Counted from the stretch's first letter, positions 35,446 to 44,753 are shown. The stretch is DNA of 50,369 nt from Bacillus salipaludis (GCF_004358205.1 NZ_SMYO01000023.1:1-50369), one strand, 5' to 3'. Translations and numbers: made by a program. Notes: generated by a model not told the origin, from the sequence alone.

Positions 35446-35523
35446 GGTTTAACATGATGGAAGGTCACTTTTTAAAGTATGAAAAGTAGAAGTATTTAGA
35501 TTAATCAGGGCAATTCGAAAACA

Positions 35524-35551
35524 AACACCTTCACAAATGAGTGAAGGTGTT
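35524..35551. terminator. Terminator copied with the NAGPA relic
   Basis: AACACCTTCAC and GTGAAGGTGTT pair perfectly over a 6-base loop. The same hairpin occurs at 44846-44873 beside the intact glycosidase gene, so it moved with that gene's 3' end. Confidence 0.85.
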
Positions 35552-35558
35552 CGTTTAT

Positions 35559-35636
35559 TTAATGGGGAATAACCATCCATGCATTAGATAAATAACACAT
35601 GACTACAGAAGTTTGGGTAGCTGGTTTCAGCTGAAA
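35559..35636 (-). pseudogene. 3' relic of a NAGPA-type phosphodiester glycosidase gene
   Basis: On the minus strand the last 22 or so codons read KPATQTSVVMCYL then SNAWMVIPH and stop at 35559-35561. The intact gene at 44881 ends KPATQTSVGMRYL then PNAWIVIPH. Homology continues through the stop into the shared terminator and fades near 35636. Only the tail of a second copy survives. Confidence 0.85.
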
Positions 35637-35661
35637 CAGTGGAAAAAGTTAATTTTGATTT

Positions 35662-35702
35662 AAAAAAGACGGTGTTTCCTTCACTCAAGAATCATCGTCT
35701 TT
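35662..35702 (-). terminator. Terminator of the 35717-36181 gene
   Basis: AAAGACG and CGTCTTT pair, with ATGATTCT…GTGAAGG between, and a minus-strand T-run follows. Confidence 0.7.
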
Positions 35703-35716
35703 ATTAATGTAAAACA

Positions 35717-36181
35717 TTAATTTTTTTTGCATTTTTTTAATAGATAACGAATCAAAAATCCAACCAATAATCCTGGGATTAAAAATAACATAGGAAGAAA
35801 AATTGGACCGAAAAATACTCCGAAAATAGTAAATTTCGTTGAATACATTAGTCCTACTGTAACGAAATATGCACCAAAAGCGAAAGGTAAAAAGGAAAAC
35901 GGTCCACTATTCTCACCTGCATGCTTGAAGGCGTCATACATTGCAAACATGTAAACACATGGATAAAACATCAGCCATTGATAATCAATTATTTGCACTG
36001 CCTCACTTATTTCACCTAAAAAACTTAGCATAATAGCTTTATTAAATGAACTCATTACGTTAATAAGGAATTCTAGGAATATAAAAAGCATGCCTTTGAT
36101 CAGCTGTCCATTAAGAATTTGACCAAAACCGGGAAGAGCAATGCTCCAAAATACAGCTTCAATTTTGTTTGTTTTCCTCAT
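35717..36181 (-). CDS. Hypothetical membrane protein with a GFGQILNGQ turn
   Basis: A 154-residue protein with about four hydrophobic helices. The N-terminal segment FWSIALPGFGQILNGQLIKG (about 12-31) is the typical first turn of TM2-domain and related small Bacillus membrane proteins, where PGxGQxxNG links a short amphipathic stretch to the first helix. The C-terminus is basic (KKCKK). The start is ATG 36181 or GTG 36184, after GGGGGGAGC at a slightly long spacing. Function unknown. Confidence 0.7.
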   Translation of the reverse strand: MRKTNKIEAVFWSIALPGFGQILNGQLIKGMLFIFLEFLINVMSSFNKAIMLSFLGEISEAVQIIDYQWLMFYPCVYMFAMYDAFKHAGENSGPFSFLPFAFGAYFVTVGLMYSTKFTIFGVFFGPIFLPMLFLIPGLLVGFLIRYLLKKCKKN

Positions 36182-36184
36182 CAC

Positions 36185-37010
36185 TCAACTAGCTCCCCCC
36201 TTGTTGCCACCAACTGCGGTTCCATCTAATTGTTGATTCATTACTCATTGATTCTTCCTTCAGCAACAGGACTAGAAGCTTTTCTAATCATTTTTCTATT
36301 ATGTACTGAAACCATAAATGACAATTGCAAAACCAACACATATAACATACCAAATCGTATGAGTCATCTTTTTACTTTAAAAACTCCAAGGTTTTATCAA
36401 CCACTTTTTCTTATTCGCAACAATGCTAAGTACACTTATGAACAAGTTGGTAAAACATGCCGCAGGCAAGAATCTAAAAAATGAATTTTTCCCCATGAAA
36501 GGAACCGATAGCCACGGAGAACACCATTTTTTTATTGTGGTTAGACATAAATTTGCTCCTTTACTATTTTGTTAAACTTAATATTTCCTTTTTGGAGAAA
36601 AAAATGATTAAAAGTATATACCCAAAACATAATTTCTGGAATTATTGACCTGTTTTACGAAATTGAAACGGTTGTTCTATTTAAGCTAAAGGGGCAGTCT
36701 GCACAAAAAGAAGGTTTCCTAGAGCATAGCATTATGGGGTACTTTTTAAATGGAGATAAATATTTAATACTAGTTTAAAGGTAAGGAAAAAACTACTTTT
36801 TAAAAGCAGCTGATAATCCAGACTAGAGTGCGATTGTGAAACAAAAAGTTGGAGAGTTATCTGTAAAGGAATAAATGGTTATTTTTTTGCTTTCCTTTCT
36901 GACATGTATACTTATTTATTTTTGTACCTTTTTCTATGTCAGAATCTATAATATTATTTTTTTATCGGATATTAATAAAAATTCAATGACAAGTTGAAAG
37001 GATGAAGATT
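36185..37010. other. Long gene-poor gap
   Basis: About 825 bases. No reading frame with a ribosome site and convincing composition was found. A segment near 36680-36790 (…TTTAAGCTAAAGGGGCAGTCTG…) resembles intergenic repeat modules, and the last 50 bases hold the promoter of the PaiB-like gene. Probably decayed sequence. Confidence 0.4.
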
Positions 37011-37625
37011 ATGTATATTCCCAAGCAATATCGTATGAATCATGATGAAGCAGTTCAAATGATGAAGTCTTATCCGTTTGCCTTAATGGTTACTGTTGAT
37101 GGAAATCATCGCCCCTTGGTTACTCACATTCCGTTGGAAATTCGTGAAGAGGAAGGGAAAATCTATGCGAGCGGGCACATTGCATACGGAAACATGCAGA
37201 AGAAAACGTTGGATAACAATCGTGATGTCCTGCTAATTTTTCAAGGACCGCACGCTTATATTTCGTCAAGTTGGTATGAGATTGATGAGGTTCCTACATG
37301 GGATTATCTTGCTGTACATGCCTATGGTACGGCACGTGTAATTAGTGGGGACGAGCTGAAATCAGCTTTGGATACAATGCTTAAACGCTACGAGTCTCAC
37401 CGTGAAAACGGCCGGCTCTGGGATACGTTTGACCCAGAGTTGCTTGAGAGTGAAATGAAAGGAATCGTTGGCTTTGATATTGAAATCACCTCTATTCAAG
37501 GTGCAGCCAAAATGAGTCAAAATCGCAGTGATGCCGATTATAAATCGATTATTGCAAAGCTTGAAAAATCAAATGAACAAGGGGAAAAACAGGTTGCTCA
37601 GTGGATGCGTGAGCAACGGAAATAA
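37011..37625 (+). CDS. FMN-binding negative transcriptional regulator (PaiB-like)
   Basis: A 204-residue protein of the PaiB/FMN-binding split-barrel family. MYIPKQYRMNHDEAVQMMKS is the canonical opening, FALMVTVDGNHRPLVTHIPL (about 24-43) the flavin-binding strands, HAYISSSWYE (about 82-91) and VPTWDYLAVHAYG (about 94-106) the conserved core, and IVGFDIEITSIQGAAKMSQNR the closing segment. B. subtilis PaiB represses sporulation and degradative enzyme genes with PaiA. The ATG 37011 follows GAAAGGATGAAGATT. The next gene starts 25 bases later, so they form an operon. No PaiA gene is adjacent. Confidence 0.9.
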   Translation: MYIPKQYRMNHDEAVQMMKSYPFALMVTVDGNHRPLVTHIPLEIREEEGKIYASGHIAYGNMQKKTLDNNRDVLLIFQGPHAYISSSWYEIDEVPTWDYLAVHAYGTARVISGDELKSALDTMLKRYESHRENGRLWDTFDPELLESEMKGIVGFDIEITSIQGAAKMSQNRSDADYKSIIAKLEKSNEQGEKQVAQWMREQRK

Positions 37626-37650
37626 GGTAATTAAAATGGAGGGATCATAT

Positions 37651-38361
37651 ATGCCTAGATTTATTATTGAAGATGATTTTTGGTCGTTATTCCCTCATGC
37701 AAAGATCGGCACTATTATTTGCCAGGGGATTGATAATTCAATAAGAGATGTTGGAATCTACGATCAGCTGCTGCAGGAGGCAGAGAAAGAAGCACATAAG
37801 TTTCTCAATCTGGAGGACTTCAGTAAGAATCCAGTCATATTCGTTTGGCGAGAAGCTTTTCAGAAATTCAAGACAAAAAAAGGGGCCAAATGTTCCATTG
37901 AAGCTTTATTAAAAAGAGTGAAAAATGGCAGTCACATCGGAACCATAAATCCGCTTGTTGACATCTACAATTCCATTTCATTGCGTTATGGGTTTCCATG
38001 TGGTGGGGAAGATATCGACACTTTTGCGGGTGATCTTCGGCTAACGATGGCAAATGGTAATGAACCGTTTATTCCATTGGGAAATGATGAAAATGCTTCG
38101 CCATATCCAGGTGAAATAGTTTATAAAGATGATGATGGCGCAATATGCAGATGCTGGAATTGGCGTGAAGCTAAGAGGACGATGCTAACAGAAAATACAA
38201 AAAATGCATTCCTCTGTATTGAATTAATTGATGAAGCAAGAAGTGCTGAGTTTCATATGGCGCTTAAAGAATTGTCTGATTTAGTGTCACATCATCTTGG
38301 TGGTAATGTGAAGATTGAAGTGTTAGATCGTAATAATCGGGAATTGACAAACATTGGTTAA
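37651..38361 (+). CDS. B3/B4 domain protein (tRNA-editing domain family)
   Basis: A 236-residue protein with the B3/B4 domain of phenylalanyl-tRNA synthetase beta subunits, found free in many Bacillus and thought to edit mischarged tRNA or bind amino acids. The block VDIYNSISLRYGFPCGGEDI (about 109-128) and the later GEIVYKDDDGAICRCWNWREAKRTM are typical of this group. GGAGGG 8 bases before ATG 37651 sets the start; the frame is open further upstream but overlaps the PaiB-like gene. Cytosolic. Ends at the hairpin at 38458. Confidence 0.88.
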   Translation: MPRFIIEDDFWSLFPHAKIGTIICQGIDNSIRDVGIYDQLLQEAEKEAHKFLNLEDFSKNPVIFVWREAFQKFKTKKGAKCSIEALLKRVKNGSHIGTINPLVDIYNSISLRYGFPCGGEDIDTFAGDLRLTMANGNEPFIPLGNDENASPYPGEIVYKDDDGAICRCWNWREAKRTMLTENTKNAFLCIELIDEARSAEFHMALKELSDLVSHHLGGNVKIEVLDRNNRELTNIG

Positions 38362-38728
38362 GCTCAATTTTTGAATGTTTGGACTAGGAGGAACCTACTT
38401 AGACCGACCACGTGATTTCCTAGTGCCAGTGGGCGTGGGGAATCGCATGTAGTGCAGCGCTTGGTTTACAGCCAAGCGTTTTTTTATTTGCTTACAACAA
38501 TAGAGGCTCTGATTGTACTGACCTAGTCATTTTAGACACACATAAAACTACTTTCCAATTTAAGGAGAGCTAACGATTCCATTGATATTCGCAATAAATT
38601 TTTTACAAATAATAAATGTCCAAGGATATTTGTGTTTGATAATAAGTTATAAAGCATGATATAAGTGTATAAGGAGTGGAACATTTGGCTTTATATTTTT
38701 TTTGCCGAGTGTATGAGTTATATCCATA
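38362..38728. other. Gap with terminator, otherwise unassigned
   Basis: Holds the terminator at 38458-38487, then AT-rich sequence with the promoter of the tRNA-dihydrouridine synthase. No gene seen. Confidence 0.5.
38458..38487 (+). terminator. Terminator after the B3/B4 gene
   Basis: CGCTTGG and CCAAGCG pair over a short loop and are followed by seven T. Confidence 0.85.
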
Positions 38729-39721
38729 ATGAGAGGATTTGAGTTTGAATTGATCGATAATTTTTGGCGTGATTTACCACGACCATTTTTTATACTTGCA
38801 CCAATGGAAGATGTGACAGATGTTGTTTTTCGTCACGTAGTAAGTGAAGCCGGTCGGCCGGATGTATTTTTCACAGAGTTTACAAACTCGGATAGCTATT
38901 GTCATCCAGAGGGTATGAAAAGTGTGCGTGGCCGTTTGACTTTTACTGAAGATGAACAGCCAATGGTGGCGCATATTTGGGGGGATCATCCCGAATATTT
39001 CCGCCAAATGAGTATTGGCATGGCAGAGCTAGGATTTAAAGGCATCGATATTAATATGGGCTGCCCTGTACCGAATGTGGCATCGAGAGGGAAAGGTAGT
39101 GGCCTTATTCTGCGTCCAGATGTTGCGGCAGAACTTATACAAGCAGCAAAAGCGGGCGGACTGCCTGTCAGCGTGAAAACCCGACTTGGCTATAAGGAGG
39201 TACAGGAGTGGGAGGAGTGGCTAACGCATATTTTAAAACAGGATATTGCCAACCTATCTATTCATTTACGTACAAGAAAGGAAATGAGTCAGGTAGATGC
39301 GCATTGGGAGCTAATTCCGGAGATCAAAAAATTACGTGATCGTATTGCGCCAAATACGCTACTCACCATCAATGGAGACATTCCGGACCGTCAAACTGGA
39401 CTGCAACTTGCCGAACAATATGGTATTGATGGCATTATGATCGGGCGAGGTATTTTTAAAAATCCTTTTGCTTTTGAAAAAGAGCCAAAAGAGCATAGCA
39501 GTAAAGAATACCTTGATCTTTTAAGACTGCAGCTTGATCTTCAAGATCAATATGCGGAAATACTGCCGCGTTCAATCTCAGGGCTGCATCGCTTTTTCAA
39601 AATCTATGTTAAGGGATTCCGTGGAGCTGGTGAATTAAGAAATCAATTGATGAACACAAAATCAACTGATGAAGTGCGTGCATTGCTTGAACACTTTGAG
39701 AAAAATGTTGATGAGACGTGA
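38729..39721 (+). CDS. tRNA-dihydrouridine synthase family protein
   Basis: A 330-residue FMN-dependent TIM-barrel enzyme that reduces uridine in the tRNA D-loop. Visible motifs: [17 protein letters not shown] (about 21-37), [28 protein letters not shown] (about 107-119, catalytic Cys in NMGCP), [25 protein letters not shown] and [18 protein letters not shown] (about 228-245). ATG 38729 is the first start in frame but has no ribosome site; AGAGG inside it may serve a TTG at 38750, which would give the usual family N-terminus beginning at IDNFW. Either start is possible. Strong terminator after it. Confidence 0.9.
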   Translation: MRGFEFELIDNFWRDLPRPFFILAPMEDVTDVVFRHVVSEAGRPDVFFTEFTNSDSYCHPEGMKSVRGRLTFTEDEQPMVAHIWGDHPEYFRQMSIGMAELGFKGIDINMGCPVPNVASRGKGSGLILRPDVAAELIQAAKAGGLPVSVKTRLGYKEVQEWEEWLTHILKQDIANLSIHLRTRKEMSQVDAHWELIPEIKKLRDRIAPNTLLTINGDIPDRQTGLQLAEQYGIDGIMIGRGIFKNPFAFEKEPKEHSSKEYLDLLRLQLDLQDQYAEILPRSISGLHRFFKIYVKGFRGAGELRNQLMNTKSTDEVRALLEHFEKNVDET

Positions 39722-39768
39722 ACAGAGTTATGATTTAACTCACAAAAAGTTCATTTATATATTAAAGT

Positions 39769-39825
39769 GAAGCTGTCCCAAAAGGGTTGTCATGAAACGA
39801 CCTTTTGGGGCAGCTTCCATTTTTC
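39769..39825 (+). terminator. Strong long-stem terminator
   Basis: GAAGCTGTCCCAAAAGG and CCTTTTGGGGCAGCTTC pair almost perfectly, then a T-rich run. It sits between convergent genes and can serve both. Confidence 0.9.
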
Positions 39826-39850
39826 CTCTTTCAACTTTTACCTTTATTTA

Positions 39851-40651
39851 TTAGGATACTCTTTCCACACTCTCGTTCGCTTCCATGCTTTTCGCGGGTG
39901 AACCTCCCCGAAAGACAACGAGGATTATAATAAGGAGCAATAATACAAGTGTAACCAAGCCTTTACCGATTCCTAGACCACCGTGGCTCTGAGATGCCCC
40001 TAACCAATCCGAGAACGATGCACCCACCGGACGCGTCATGATATAAGCGAACCAGAAAGCAAAAATTTCATTTAGACCAAATAATTTGTAACCCAAAGCT
40101 GGAATAGCGAGCAAGACAGTAAACAATACACCTGATGAGAAGTAACCCAAATGCATGCTTGATGCGGTCATATCGCCTGCGGCGGTACCGAGTGCGAATG
40201 TAACCAGTACGGTTAGCCAGTAAAAGATTTCACGGCGACGGGTGAAAATGCTGTGTACGGACAAAGTTTTTTCTTTGGAAAACCAAGTGATGAGAACACC
40301 GGCAAGTGTCACTATAAAGAAGATGGTAGACACGATGTAGGGGATGCCGAGTCCGACACGAACGACATCAGCAGCCATTGTTCCAAATATACTGACCATC
40401 ACAACAACTAACCAATAGACACTTGGTATATAACGGCGTACTTTGAACTGCAGGATCATGGCGGCTACAAAAATTAGTACACTTAAAGGTGCAGAGATAA
40501 GTGGATTTAGATTTTCGAATAAATAATCAGAGGCCACCTCTCCCATTCCAGTAGTCAGTAGCTTCGTAATCCAAAAGTAGAGTGTAATTTCGGGAACCTT
40601 CGCAAACATTTCATTTGCCTGATTCATGGAGACTGATAAAGCTTTGTTCAT
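39851..40651 (-). CDS. COG4705-type integral membrane protein
   Basis: A 266-residue protein with two halves of about four hydrophobic helices each. The first half has VPEITLYFWITKLLTTGMGE and ASDYLF, and the second YWLTVLVTFALGTAAGDM, so WxTKLLTTGxGE and VTFALGTAAGD are internal echoes: a gene-duplication architecture. This matches uncharacterised COG4705 membrane proteins found widely in bacteria. The start is ATG after GAAGGTCTACT. The C-terminus is short and hydrophilic. Monocistronic. Transport role possible but unproven. Confidence 0.8.
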   Translation of the reverse strand: MNKALSVSMNQANEMFAKVPEITLYFWITKLLTTGMGEVASDYLFENLNPLISAPLSVLIFVAAMILQFKVRRYIPSVYWLVVVMVSIFGTMAADVVRVGLGIPYIVSTIFFIVTLAGVLITWFSKEKTLSVHSIFTRRREIFYWLTVLVTFALGTAAGDMTASSMHLGYFSSGVLFTVLLAIPALGYKLFGLNEIFAFWFAYIMTRPVGASFSDWLGASQSHGGLGIGKGLVTLVLLLLIIILVVFRGGSPAKSMEANESVERVS

Positions 40652-40972
40652 AGTAGACCTTCTTCCAATAATGATTAATAACTAGGATTAAATAGTTTTC
40701 ATGTAAATTCCTATGCAAAAATTTTTACCAACAAATTATTTATAATAAAGCAACCTGAATTCTGACTGAATTAATTGTTAAAGAATGATTAAGAATGAAT
40801 AAATAGTACATGAACTAACTCAGGTTTAAATTTGAAGGGGTGTGTACCTTCAACCGTAACCATGATAGAATTTCAAACTAAAAAACCTCGCCATACATTG
40901 ACGAGGATTTGACCTAATATATCCCAAAAGCTAGGCCAAAGATGGAATAACCAGAAGAGCAAGGATCCGACT
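40652..40972. other. Gap with a minus-strand terminator
   Basis: Contains AT-rich promoter-like sequence for the COG4705 gene and the hairpin at 40881-40906 for the next gene. No coding potential seen. Confidence 0.5.
40881..40906 (-). terminator. Terminator of the 40973-41899 gene
   Basis: Read on the minus strand, CCTCG and CGAGG pair (with C/G extensions) over a loop and six T follow, 66 bases after the stop. Confidence 0.75.
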
Positions 40973-41899
40973 TTAGGCAAGCTTTAAGTATTTATTTAGA
41001 AACCGGAGAACACGACGCTCATACTCTTCTTTATTCAAAAGATACGAATGAATATGGTCACCATCTTCTGTCAGCCACAATTCTCGAGTGTTATCTGGTG
41101 AAATGGATTGAATAAGTTTTTCACTCTCGGTATAGGGAATCGCTTCATCCGTTTTACTGTGGATCAATAAGAAGGATTTTCCTTTCGTGTTTTTCACATT
41201 ATTGATTGGTGAAACTTCAGTGGGGTCAATTTTGAGGAGTTTTCGCATGGAATGATAAATGATCGGTGTAAAAGGCTTTTTGGGTAATTTGCTCCAATAG
41301 GAAAGATTTTCTTTTAAAAAAGCTTCTAAATCACTAAAGGGACTGTCGGCTATGACGGCAGAAACCGCAGGATGTTCGCATCCAACAATAAGCGCAGTGG
41401 AAGCACCCATACTCCAGCCAAGCAGCGCAAGCTTTTTCTGCTTTTTTTTCTGAATCGAATACTCAATCGCTGCATATAAGTCGTGCTTTTCAAAAAAACC
41501 CAACCCTGTGGTTCTTCCTTTTGATTTACCTGCATTGCGAAAATCAAACATTAGCACATTATAGCCTTGTTTCGAAAGAGCTTTGGCGAGTTGCAAGCCA
41601 TCAATCCCTTCCATGGCTCGTTCGTTCATATAACCGTGTGCAGTGATGACGGTTTTACTACTTTGCTTGGAAGCGGCAGGAATCCACCAGCCAGACAGCC
41701 TTACTTGATCTTTTCGGCTGAAAAATTCAATCTCTTCGAATGTAAGTCCGTAGTCCTTCGGGTTTTTTGTGGTTTTTGCCGGGAAAGGATGAGTAAGATA
41801 AAGTCCGATTCCAAGAGGGGCAAGAAAAAATACAGCGGGTGCTGCCAAAAGTGGTCCCCACAGTGATTTACCTTTTTTACTTTTTTTCTCCTCACTCAA
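40973..41899 (-). CDS. Membrane-anchored alpha/beta hydrolase
   Basis: A 308-residue protein with an N-terminal membrane helix (about 14-36, LLAAPAVFFLAPLGIGLYL) and an alpha/beta hydrolase domain outside. TVITAHGYMNERAMEG is the oxyanion region, the nucleophile elbow is LLGWSMGAST (GxSxG), the acid is probably Asp in IHSKTDEAIPY and the base His in DGDHIHSYL. This is the family of Bacillus YqkD-like esterases. The frame is open from 41929, but the AAAGGAGG site lies inside it, so the real start is TTG 41899, 8 bases after it. Substrate unknown. Confidence 0.85.
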   Translation of the reverse strand: MSEEKKSKKGKSLWGPLLAAPAVFFLAPLGIGLYLTHPFPAKTTKNPKDYGLTFEEIEFFSRKDQVRLSGWWIPAASKQSSKTVITAHGYMNERAMEGIDGLQLAKALSKQGYNVLMFDFRNAGKSKGRTTGLGFFEKHDLYAAIEYSIQKKKQKKLALLGWSMGASTALIVGCEHPAVSAVIADSPFSDLEAFLKENLSYWSKLPKKPFTPIIYHSMRKLLKIDPTEVSPINNVKNTKGKSFLLIHSKTDEAIPYTESEKLIQSISPDNTRELWLTEDGDHIHSYLLNKEEYERRVLRFLNKYLKLA

Positions 41900-42166
41900 T
41901 ATCAACTCCTCCTTTCTTTTTTCATTCATCGGTACATTATCATATGTCGGTGAACATCAAAACGGAAAAACATTTAGTCCCATTTTGTATCGTTTTTGAA
42001 AAGGATTGTGTTACTTTCGGAGCTATCATTGGCTCAGCTAAATTGGCGGAGAAATAGCGCACAAAAATGGTAAAAAGAAGGTAATAAGCAATTTTTGCAC
42101 CATCAAGTAAGTGATTATTTTTTAATTCCTCAATCTTTTCTAATTTGAGCAAATAGGAATTTATCA

Positions 42167-42195
42167 TTGACTAACCGTTCATTCAATAATAAAAT
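42167..42195 (+). promoter_or_regulatory. Promoter with overlapping dyad, candidate TetR operator
   Basis: TTGACT, 17 bases, TAAAAT form a σA promoter. The first part, TGACTAACCGTTCATTCA, is an imperfect 18-base dyad (12 of 18 positions symmetric) of the form used by TetR-family repressors. It lies 180 bases before the TetR start, so binding there is inferred. Confidence 0.45.
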
Positions 42196-42305
42196 AATAC
42201 TGTATATTATGTTAAATAATGGAAGGTGTGGTGTGTATTTATTAAGACATGAACGGGAAATAGGATCTGGGTGTTCAAGTGAAATAGATTATGCAGAAAC
42301 TTTTG

Positions 42306-42334
42306 TTGACACTGACATATTTGAACATTTATAT
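42306..42334 (+). promoter_or_regulatory. Second promoter candidate for tetR
   Basis: TTGACA, 17 bases, TTATAT. The -35 is perfect and the -10 weak. It lies about 40 bases before the TetR start. Confidence 0.3.
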
Positions 42335-42371
42335 GAAGAAATCACTGCTTTTATGGAGGATTGAAGATAAA

Positions 42372-42959
42372 ATGCCGCGAACACCTGAAGAGAATGATCG
42401 TATTCGCCAACTGTCAAAACAAAAAATTCGTGCTGCCGCTATGGAGTTATTTATTAAACAGGGATATTATGCTACCTCTATTAACGATGTAGCTAAACAA
42501 GCGGGCATTTCTAAAGGGTTACTATACAATTACTATAAAGGAAAAGAAGAACTGCTGTCTGAAATGGTCGAGGCTAGAATCAGGGAAGTGATTGAAGTAA
42601 TGGAAGGAGCAGCCGCTCTCGAGAAACCCAGTGAGCAACTTAAACACATTATTGAAGGAGCGATTGATAATATCCATCAAAGTCCAGAAGTCCATCGATT
42701 CTATCTGCACCTGCAAACTCAGCCAGAGGCAGACGAAGAGTTGATTAAATACAGTAAACTCCTTATTAAAGAGAACGCAAGAATGTTTGAGGTGCAATGT
42801 AAAATATTTGAAAGGCTGGGAGTAAAGCAGCCAAGGAAACGGTCGTTATATTTTTCATCCGTCCTTCAAGGTATTATGTTGATGATATCTACCTATCCAC
42901 AAGAGTTTCCGATAGAAGAAATAAAAAAACAAATCATTCAAGAATTTTGTACCGCATAA
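42372..42959 (+). CDS. TetR/AcrR family transcriptional regulator
   Basis: A 195-residue regulator. The N-terminal helix-turn-helix domain (about 12-60) has KQKIRAAAMELFIKQGYYAT then SINDVAKQAGISKGLLYNYY, the canonical TetR DNA-binding signature, with KGKEELL after it. The C-terminal part (about 65-195) is a helical ligand-binding dimer domain. GGAGG lies about 13 bases before ATG 42372, a long spacing; the frame is open further upstream but unlike the family. Upstream dyad at 42169 may be its operator. Two hydrolases follow it and may be its targets. Ligand unknown. Confidence 0.9.
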   Translation: MPRTPEENDRIRQLSKQKIRAAAMELFIKQGYYATSINDVAKQAGISKGLLYNYYKGKEELLSEMVEARIREVIEVMEGAAALEKPSEQLKHIIEGAIDNIHQSPEVHRFYLHLQTQPEADEELIKYSKLLIKENARMFEVQCKIFERLGVKQPRKRSLYFSSVLQGIMLMISTYPQEFPIEEIKKQIIQEFCTA

Positions 42960-43140
42960 AAAGGGAAGTGAAAATTTCAACCATGAAAATAGAAGAGCAC
43001 TTCTTAAGTTAAAAGGTCTTCGTTTATCATTCCAGATTGATTGCAGATCGCAGGCAATAATCACATATTAGCTGAAATATGTAGGTATGGAATTAAATAA
43101 ATCGGGTTTCAAATGGCGAAGCCCTTAGGAGATGAGCGAG

Positions 43141-43830
43141 ATGGAAACACGGGTAAATCAAATTGAATTGAATGGACTCACTTTTCAATATCGAGAGAGT
43201 GGGGACCCTTCTGCAGCACCGCTTGTTTCTCTTCACGCACTGGGGAAAAGTGCAGAATCATGGGATCAGGTGGCAGTTGCTTTAGCAGAAAAATACCGCG
43301 TTTTAGCTTTAGATCAGCGGGGTCACGCTGGGAGTGCAAGAGCTGGAACTTACACCTTTGAACTGATGTGCGATGATTTGCTTCATTTTGCGAATGCGAT
43401 GAATTTAGAACAATTTACGTTACTTGGTCATTCCATGGGAGGAACTGTATCCTATCTTTTCTCGGAAAGATTTCCTTCAAGGATAGAAAAGTTGATTGTT
43501 GAAGACACTCCACCTCCTTTTCCAGATAAGCCAATCGAGATTCCTTCTAAACCTCCTGCTCACCTGCCATTTGATTGGCTGGTTGTGCCTTCGATTCTAA
43601 GGCAACTTAATGACCCCAATCCCGAATGGTGGGCACGTCTTAAGGACATTATCAAGCCAACTCTTATTATAGGCGGTGGGTCCAGTCATGTTCCCCAAAA
43701 TAAATTGAAGGAAGTTTCTGAACTTATTCCGAATTGCGAATTGGTGACGATAGATCATGCCGGGCACTTTGTGCATGATGATAATTTACCAGCCTTCTTA
43801 GCTACCGTAAAAAGCTTTCTTCGTTCATGA
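43141..43830 (+). CDS. Alpha/beta hydrolase (first of two)
   Basis: A 229-residue alpha/beta hydrolase. The oxyanion region is SLHALGKSAESWDQVA, the strand before the nucleophile has LALDQRGHAGSA, and the elbow is LLGHSMGGTVSYLF with the catalytic Ser in GHSMG. The base is His in DHAGHFVHDD. In the usual acid position the sequence is GGGSSHVP, without a clear Asp, as in some family members. The start at 43141 is preferred over ATG 43132 because AGGAG (43127-43131) lies directly next to the latter. Smaller than typical hydrolases (no large cap). It follows tetR by 180 bases and precedes a second hydrolase by 116. Confidence 0.85.
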   Translation: METRVNQIELNGLTFQYRESGDPSAAPLVSLHALGKSAESWDQVAVALAEKYRVLALDQRGHAGSARAGTYTFELMCDDLLHFANAMNLEQFTLLGHSMGGTVSYLFSERFPSRIEKLIVEDTPPPFPDKPIEIPSKPPAHLPFDWLVVPSILRQLNDPNPEWWARLKDIIKPTLIIGGGSSHVPQNKLKEVSELIPNCELVTIDHAGHFVHDDNLPAFLATVKSFLRS

Positions 43831-43946
43831 GTTTTCGAATGCTTTCGTTTTCCTAAAAGTGAAATAATCTCATTGACCATACGACATCATGAAAGTCCTG
43901 ATTTTTTTGATCTAAAAAAATCTATAAAAAGAGTGGGGGATTGGCG

Positions 43947-44753
43947 ATGCCATTTTTCAAAACCAAAGAACGTTTGCAACTGTTTTACCAAGAATGGGGA
44001 ACAGGCAATCCGGTAGTTTTTGTTTCTGGATGGTCACTAAGTTCTAGAATGTGGGATTATCAGAGAATTTTTTTAGCAGATCAGGACTTAAGGTGTATAG
44101 CATATGACAGACGTGGTCATGGGCGTTCCGATGATCCGGGGAACGGGTACGACTTCGACACCCTGGCAGACGATCTCGCTGCACTGATTGAATACCTGGA
44201 TCTTCGAAATGTCACGCTTGTAGGTCATTCTATGGGTGGTGGTGAAGTGATTCGATATCTAACACGTCATGGCAACGATCGGGTGGACCGTGCAGTGCTT
44301 GTCTCTGCCATTGTGCCACTTTTGATGAAAACAGAGGATAATCCTAAAGGAGTATCCAAAGATGTCGCAGAAATGGTGCGTGAAACGTGGAAACGAGACT
44401 TTCCAAATTGGTTACGTCAAAATGAGCTGCCATACTTCAATCGTTCTGATACCAGCGCAATTGGTGAATGGACTCGGTGGGATATGTTGCAGACATCGCT
44501 TAAAGCAGTGGTTGAGTGTAATAAAGTGATCATTGAAACGGATTTTCGCGAGGAGATGCGGTCCATATCTGTACCTATACTCATTATCCACGGTGATAAA
44601 GATCGATCAATCCCGGTAGAAATCTCCGGCCAAAAGTCAGCAATGTTATTACCCAAGAACCGGTTTATTTTGTACAAAGATGCCCCGCATGGACTATACA
44701 TCACACATTCAGACCGGCTAAATAATGACCTTTTAACATTTATTAAAGGTTAG
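43947..44753 (+). CDS. Alpha/beta hydrolase, chloroperoxidase-like (second of two)
   Basis: A 268-residue hydrolase of the non-haem haloperoxidase/arylesterase type. VVFVSGWSLSSRMWDYQ is the oxyanion strand, YDRRGHGRSDDPGNGYDFDT the conserved loop, and VGHSMGGGEVIRYL the nucleophile elbow. The acid is Asp in IIHGDKDRSIPVE and the base His in DAPHGLYITH. GTGGGGGA lies before ATG 43947. No signal peptide. With the first hydrolase and TetR it forms a small catabolic or detoxification cluster. Substrate not identifiable from sequence. Confidence 0.9.
   Translation: MPFFKTKERLQLFYQEWGTGNPVVFVSGWSLSSRMWDYQRIFLADQDLRCIAYDRRGHGRSDDPGNGYDFDTLADDLAALIEYLDLRNVTLVGHSMGGGEVIRYLTRHGNDRVDRAVLVSAIVPLLMKTEDNPKGVSKDVAEMVRETWKRDFPNWLRQNELPYFNRSDTSAIGEWTRWDMLQTSLKAVVECNKVIIETDFREEMRSISVPILIIHGDKDRSIPVEISGQKSAMLLPKNRFILYKDAPHGLYITHSDRLNNDLLTFIKG

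Larger units (their letters stand above)
41900..42371. other. Divergent regulatory gap upstream of the TetR gene
   Basis: 470 bases with the σA-type promoter candidates at 42167-42195 and 42306-42334 upstream of the TetR gene. A plus-strand open stretch 42167-42364 lacks any ribosome site and is not considered coding. Confidence 0.5.

Noticed and set aside
36230..36484. Plus-strand 84-codon frame
   Set aside because: TTG start without ribosome site and no family likeness; composition is that of the AT-rich gap.
41940..42167. Minus-strand 75-codon frame
   Set aside because: No ribosome site and low-complexity composition; lies in a regulatory gap.
42167..42364. Plus-strand 65-codon frame before tetR
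   Set aside because: Overlaps promoter boxes, no ribosome site, no recognisable domain.
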